NCBI GenBank assembly: GCA_024180945.1
Contig: JAKSGN010000006.1
Coordinates: 1,860,001-1,924,000, forward strand
From: Macrophomina tecta
Taxonomy: Eukaryota > Ascomycota > Dothideomycetes > Botryosphaeriales > Botryosphaeriaceae
Direction: 5' to 3'
DNA: 64,000 nucleotides
Part shown: piece after piece, positions 59,741 through 64,000 of the stretch
How the letters are laid out: every line of letters begins with the position of its first letter
Numbering within the stretch: position 1 is the stretch's first letter
The notes under the pieces: model-generated
What the model saw: only the letters and a program-made list of their open reading frames with translations
Databases searched by the model: none
Told to the model about the DNA's origin: nothing
Translations under genes and position numbers: made by a program

Positions 59741-60715
59741 TCAACTGCGCTCATTCTTCTTCGCCCATATGACATCGAACGATGCTGGATCCACAGCAAA
59801 CGCCCTGAGATAATCCCTCTCTAAATCATGCGTATTCTTACCGATCAAGACCAGACTGTGCAGTGGCTTGCCAAGGTCGGACTGGCTGAGCTGCTCAAGC
59901 GTGCCAGCCACAATCATCTGATCGGGAGCACCCACTCGCGCAACTCCCACAGCCAGCGCCTCTTTGCCGCAAATGCCTTTGCCCTTCTCCTCCTCAATCT
60001 CGATCATCTGCTGCGCACATTGAGCAACTGTCATGAACCTTGGAGGTTCGTAGATGATCCTGCCGCGGGCCAACGCCTCCAGGTTCGGCTCCTTGACCTT
60101 GATATCCAACAAGACCAGGGTGTGGAGGCCAATGGCATCGTTCTCGAGTATCTTGTCGTACCAGGAAGCAGGGCGCCAGTTGTCGGTGAAGAAGACCATG
60201 CTGATGGTCTGGCCGAAGTTGTAGAGCTGCAGGCCGGTGCAGCCAACCCCAGTCAGAATGCTCGCGTTCGGAACGGTGTTGGTGGGGATATTGAGTTCGC
60301 GTGCACGAAGGACGAGGTCGGTGTGCGTGGTGGCACTTTGCAAAGGTTAGCTCACGGCTACGTGTACCATGGGAGCAGCGACATATACCCAAAAGGGTCG
60401 CCAACGACGAGAAAGGCGACGTCAACTTTATCGGCATCTTTCAGTATGTCGTCGCTGGCCGACTCGACCATTTCGCGGTCGGCAATGATGACGGAGCGGC
60501 CATAGAAAGCTTCCTACTATCTCGCAGCATGATCGTTAGTCGCTGCCGCTTGTGGACAGCACAAGCAGCACTGGACTCACCAATTGCTCCTGGCTAACCA
60601 GCAGGACGGCGGTATAAGCCTCGAGGTAGACACGTTCGGCCTTCTTGATGATCTCGAGGCCCCGGACGGTGACGTCCTTCTCGTCGGCGAGACCGAGCCC
60701 GATGAGGTGGAGCAT
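59741..60715 (-). CDS. DPH5: Diphthine methyl ester synthase
   Basis: SAM-dependent methyltransferase of diphthamide synthesis; it methylates the modified His of translation elongation factor 2 in the cytosol. Three exons (introns 60514-60580 and 60336-60388) give 284 residues, the normal size. [21 protein letters not shown] is the typical N-terminus. [68 protein letters not shown] and [14 protein letters not shown] all match the family. The C-terminus has [15 protein letters not shown] and [10 protein letters not shown]. Divergent from SPT3, with 349 bp between the starts. Confidence 0.96.
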
Positions 60716-61064
60716 TGTGGCGGAAAGCGGTGGGATCTGCCGTTGACTGATGCTGCGGAGGAGCAGGCGGGCGAGGAAATTATTGCTGGACCCGCCGGGG
60801 CAGATGGGGGTAGGGCTGAAGGCGGTCAGCGAGCAAGCGAGTCAGCCCGCCGCAGCCCGGCGCGGCTCATGCTCAGCGCCCCCAACTCCGCGCGTGCCCT
60901 CGCGACTCCGTGCCTGTCACTCGACTCTACTCACGCCCCCGGCCGTCTCGTCCCGCCTCGCCAGTCCACTCTCCGCCGTGCGCGGGTGGCTTTGTCGCTG
61001 CCCCTCCTCTGTCCCTTTGATAGTCAGTAGCTGCCCACCCTGGAAAAAGGGAACAGTCGCAGCC
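60716..61064. promoter_or_regulatory. Divergent promoter between DPH5 and SPT3
   Basis: 349 bp between two start codons. GC-rich, with a short C/T-rich patch before the SPT3 ATG. No TATA box obvious. Confidence 0.6.
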
Positions 61065-62419
61065 ATGACGGACAAGTCAGTCAAGTACCGCACCGAGATC
61101 CAGCAGGTCAGTCGTGTTTCGGTTGCCATATAGTTCCATCCAGCGATGCACCAGAGACTCCCTTCTTCCTTCTGGCGCTTGTGCCTGCTCTGCGGGTCCT
61201 TCCTCTCTCTGCGGAAAGACGCACCTGAGTAGCTTCACCTGCCGTCCTTAAACAGTTACGCTTCAGCAATCTCGAGCACCCATACTACTTACCATAGAGC
61301 GTGGGCACCATGACTTATCTTCACTCTAGCCCTCGCATTCCGGATGGCGGGGGAGAGTGGTATTGGAGGCAATTTGCTCATGTTGTTGAACAGATGATGT
61401 TCGTCTCTGGTGAGACGGCCGAACCCAGCGCTGACACCACCACCCTCATCGAGCAAATTGTCCAGCAACAGGTTCAAGAGATGGTAGCTCATGCCGACTC
61501 TTTATGCTCTGTTTCGCTGTGGTCTAACTTTTCGCAGCTTCGAGAGTGTACCATCCTGGCCAACCGCCGCGGCAGCCGTAGCATCTCCACCGACGATCTC
61601 ATGATGCTCATTCGCCATGACCGCGCCAAGATCAGTCGCCTACGCACCTTTCTCCAATGGAAGGATGTCCGCAAGACGGCCAAGGACTCGGACGAGAAGA
61701 ACCCTGGTGCTGACGACCTTGCCGCCGATGACATTGGCGTCGACATCACTGCTACCGCTCCCAACCCGGCCACGAAGACCGCTAAGCCGGGCGGCTCCAA
61801 GAAGGCGGTCGACCTCGTCTGGGACGTACAGTCGTACTTTTCCGAGGCCCCACCGGCCCGTGAAGAAGAAGAAGACGAAGAGGAAACTGAAATGAACTAT
61901 GCTACCATCCAGCGCCTCCGCAACGCCGACGAACGCACCAAGAATATGACTCGCGAGGAGTATGTCCACTGGTCCGACTGCCGTCAAGCCTCTTTCACCT
62001 TCCGTAAAGGCAAGCGATTCCGCGAGTGGGCCGGCTTTGGAACCATCACCGACAGCAAGCCGAACGATGACATCATCGATATCCTCGGCTTCTTGACCTT
62101 CGAGATTGTTCAGACCCTCACCGAGGAGGCTCTCCGCGTCAAACAGGCCGAGGACGCGTATCGCAAGGCTGTTGGTGGTGACCTTACCAGCGGTCAGAGC
62201 CGTAAGCGCAAGCGCGAGTCGGGACTTTTCGATCCGCCCGAGGAGGCTCGCGAGCCCGTCGGTCCTGGCCATGTCCGGGAAGCTTTCAGACGTCTCCAGC
62301 GGACTCCGATGAAGAGCCGTGCCATGCTCAACTTTACTGGCATGCTCCAGCGCACGACTTTGAAACTCGTAAGTTCATACCAAGATAACGATCCTTCCTG
62401 CTAACCATGACAGATCTGA
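61065..62419 (+). CDS. SPT3: SAGA complex subunit Spt3
   Basis: Histone-fold subunit of SAGA that helps deliver TBP to promoters. Four exons fit: 61065-61106 ([14 protein letters not shown]), 61394-61483, 61538-62368 and a final 6-nt exon (ATC TGA) at 62414-62419, giving 322 residues. Spliced N-terminus: YRTEIQQ joined to [23 protein letters not shown] (first histone fold), then [21 protein letters not shown] and [14 protein letters not shown]. An acidic linker follows, then [23 protein letters not shown]-like [35 protein letters not shown] and [17 protein letters not shown] (second histone fold). The tail [11 protein letters not shown] and [11 protein letters not shown] ends in LKLI. The 54-nt intron 61484-61537 is a multiple of three, so an unspliced read-through stays open. 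Confidence 0.95.
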
Positions 62420-63217
62420 TCAACCCCGTATTCTCTTTCACATCAATTATGTCTCATGGCGTTTCCTTGGTTAAGTCTCCGGCAGAGACATTTTGATACC
62501 CCAAAGCGTGGGATGGGTGATGGGTTCATTCTGGAGTTCTGGTTACGGGCATCACATTGATATGGCGGCTTTTTAGGTCGCACCTGCACGGGCTCTAAAG
62601 TTTGGGGTCCAGACTCGGCCATGCAAGGAGATCGGATGGTTTATGCCAAAGGAAAAGGGATTCAGTCCCCAGCGGATATCTGAATCAGTAATATCTGCGG
62701 AATGAAAGACCCAGGGCTTCAAATCGCCGATCGCTGCACTTCTATGGAAGGAAGACAACAGACGGGGATTCCTTACGGCGGCACGAAGATTCGAGAAGCG
62801 AAAACGAATCCATTAATTTTTGCCTGTGTAATGTTGAAGCGAAATAAGACTCGCCCACATACAATGGGAAATACAACGCCAGACCGTCCTGCCATCTAAT
62901 CGAGAAAGGAAATCTAACAGAACAGCGCAGCTCAGAACAGAATCAGTAACGATCGGTACCACCTTCAGCCATGTGCCCAGTGGCTGAAACAGCGAGATGT
63001 GAACGAGAACGGGAAAAGGCATGCAAAAGACATCAAGCATCTCTCGTACAAAGACATCCTCCTAATACCTGCACCTGCCGGAACTCTCCACCGCCAAAAA
63101 AAAAAAAAACCAATTTTTTTTCTCCATTACGTTCCCTTCTCCTCTTCCATCGTCACGTTGATGCCTCTCCCTCTTCGGCTCTACGTCTTTTTTCTATGCT
63201 CCGCTCCGGCCTCCCAG
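62420..63217. other. Intergenic between convergent genes
   Basis: Between the ends of SPT3 and the Cys-rich protein. Poly-A/T runs near 63098-63122. No gene seen. Confidence 0.6.
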
Positions 63218-64000
63218 TCAACACCAGCCCCTCCCGCAAAATCTCGTCGCAGCCGACCACCCTTGACATCCAGGATCAACGTACTGTCGATCCTCCTTGC
63301 ACGCGTCCCAGCACCTATATAAAAAAAAGAAAAAAAAAGGTTACGAATTAGCACATCAATTCTCCCGAAGTGGAAAAGAGAAGGGAGGAAAGCCACTCTC
63401 GCCCATTTTCCTCCAAATGAAGCAGAGGACGGGATGGGATGGACGAATGCAATGAACGGACAGGAGAAAGACTATCTGGTCGGTTTGAGAACACTTACCC
63501 ACCATAGCGCCGGCCGCAATCTGCGTTCACATAGTCCATGCACACGTTCTGCGGACACATGTCGGGCACCGCGCTGATGGTCGGCTTGTGCGCGACATAG
63601 ATGGTATGCGAGGAGGAGGAGGAGGAGGAGGAGCGGTGCGATGGCCGAGTGTTCGTTGCGGTGGCGGCGACAGCGGCGCCGACGCCGTTGTTGTTGGGCG
63701 TAATGGTTGGCGTAGTGGTGGCGGAGTAAGAAGTGCTGTTCGTGACGCCTGCCTCGACGAGGGCGAGGGCGCGTGACAAGAGCAGCGGGGTTAAGGCAGC
63801 GCTGGGGGTGGTGGTGGTGTTTGCGTAGGCCGTGTTGTAGGTGGGCGGCTCGGGGGTCGCAGTGGTGCTGTCGTCGTAGGTGGCAGCAGCAGGGATGGAC
63901 GCGCTCGTTGCGGATGGGCTGACTTCGCCAGACAAGCTTGTCGTCGGGGTGGACCGGAGCGCCGATGAGACAGGGGTGGGTGGCAGCGCCGCCTCGGGCG
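63218..64000 (-). CDS. Ser/Thr-rich protein with Cys-rich C-terminal motif (incomplete, continues past the right edge)
   Basis: Function unknown. The visible 5' part (64000 to 63499) is Ser/Thr/Ala/Pro-rich, with many potential O-glycosylation sites and a poly-Ser run. It leads to VPDMCPQNVCMDYVNADCGRRYGG. A donor GTAAGT at 63493-63498 and an acceptor at 63315 define a 184-nt intron. The last exon continues in frame as CWDACKEDRQYVDPGCQGW and RFCGRGWC, then stops at 63218. The result is a compact eight-Cys region, typical of secreted or wall-associated fungal proteins. The start and any signal peptide lie outside the window. Confidence 0.72.

Noticed and set aside
55290..60715. Gene cluster linking ATG26, the PRISE reductase and DPH5
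   Set aside because: The reductase is dead and the two other genes have unrelated housekeeping roles; adjacency looks incidental.

Overview
This is nuclear DNA from a filamentous ascomycete (Pezizomycotina). The protein-coding genes are split by short GT-AG introns of about 40-75 bp. They include an ATG26-type sterol glucosyltransferase with GRAM and PH domains, a 2EXR-motif protein, a DUF6536-like membrane protein, a secreted GH43 enzyme and a HAM1-domain protein. A class such as Dothideomycetes is possible but cannot be fixed from this window alone. No transposase, reverse transcriptase, CRISPR array, rRNA gene or virus-like gene was seen.

Layout. 0-4.1 kb: COPI coatomer alpha subunit (+). 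5.2-6.0 kb: broken heme-haloperoxidase (-). 8.0-9.1 kb: short-chain dehydrogenase (-). 10.3-13.1 kb: TBC-domain Rab GAP (+). 13.1-19 kb: long non-coding stretch leading to a P/Q-rich nuclear protein (about 19.3-20.8 kb, +). 20.8-27 kb: gene-poor, holding only an intron-containing tRNA-Val(AAC) and a tRNA-like 5' half. 27.1-29.9 kb: multi-pass membrane protein (-). 31.5-32.9 kb: secreted GH43 (-), divergent from an IK/RED-type splicing factor (33.1-34.9 kb, +). 36.6-38.6 kb: SLC35C2-like transporter (-). 40.1-41.1 kb: 2EXR protein (-). 43.2-45.4 kb: malic enzyme (-) with an apparent 1-nt frameshift. 46.8-49.1 kb: HAM1-domain protein (+). 51.7-56.1 kb: ATG26 (-). 57.6-59.0 kb: heavily broken PRISE-type reductase pseudogene (-). 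59.7-60.7 kb: DPH5 (-), divergent from SPT3 (61.1-62.4 kb, +). 63.2 kb to the edge: Ser/Thr-rich protein with a Cys-rich tail (-), incomplete.

Most genes are conserved housekeeping functions: COPI traffic, Rab GTPase control, splicing, SAGA transcription, diphthamide synthesis, malate metabolism and sterol glycosylation. They are single transcription units, not an operon or an obvious biosynthetic cluster. The accessory content is small: two decayed oxidoreductase genes, an intact SDR and a GH43. I found no convincing new multi-gene system. The observations most worth checking are the malic-enzyme frameshift, the two pseudogenes, the tRNA fragment next to the intact tRNA, a 28-nt micro-exon, and the optional N-termini of the malic enzyme and GH43.
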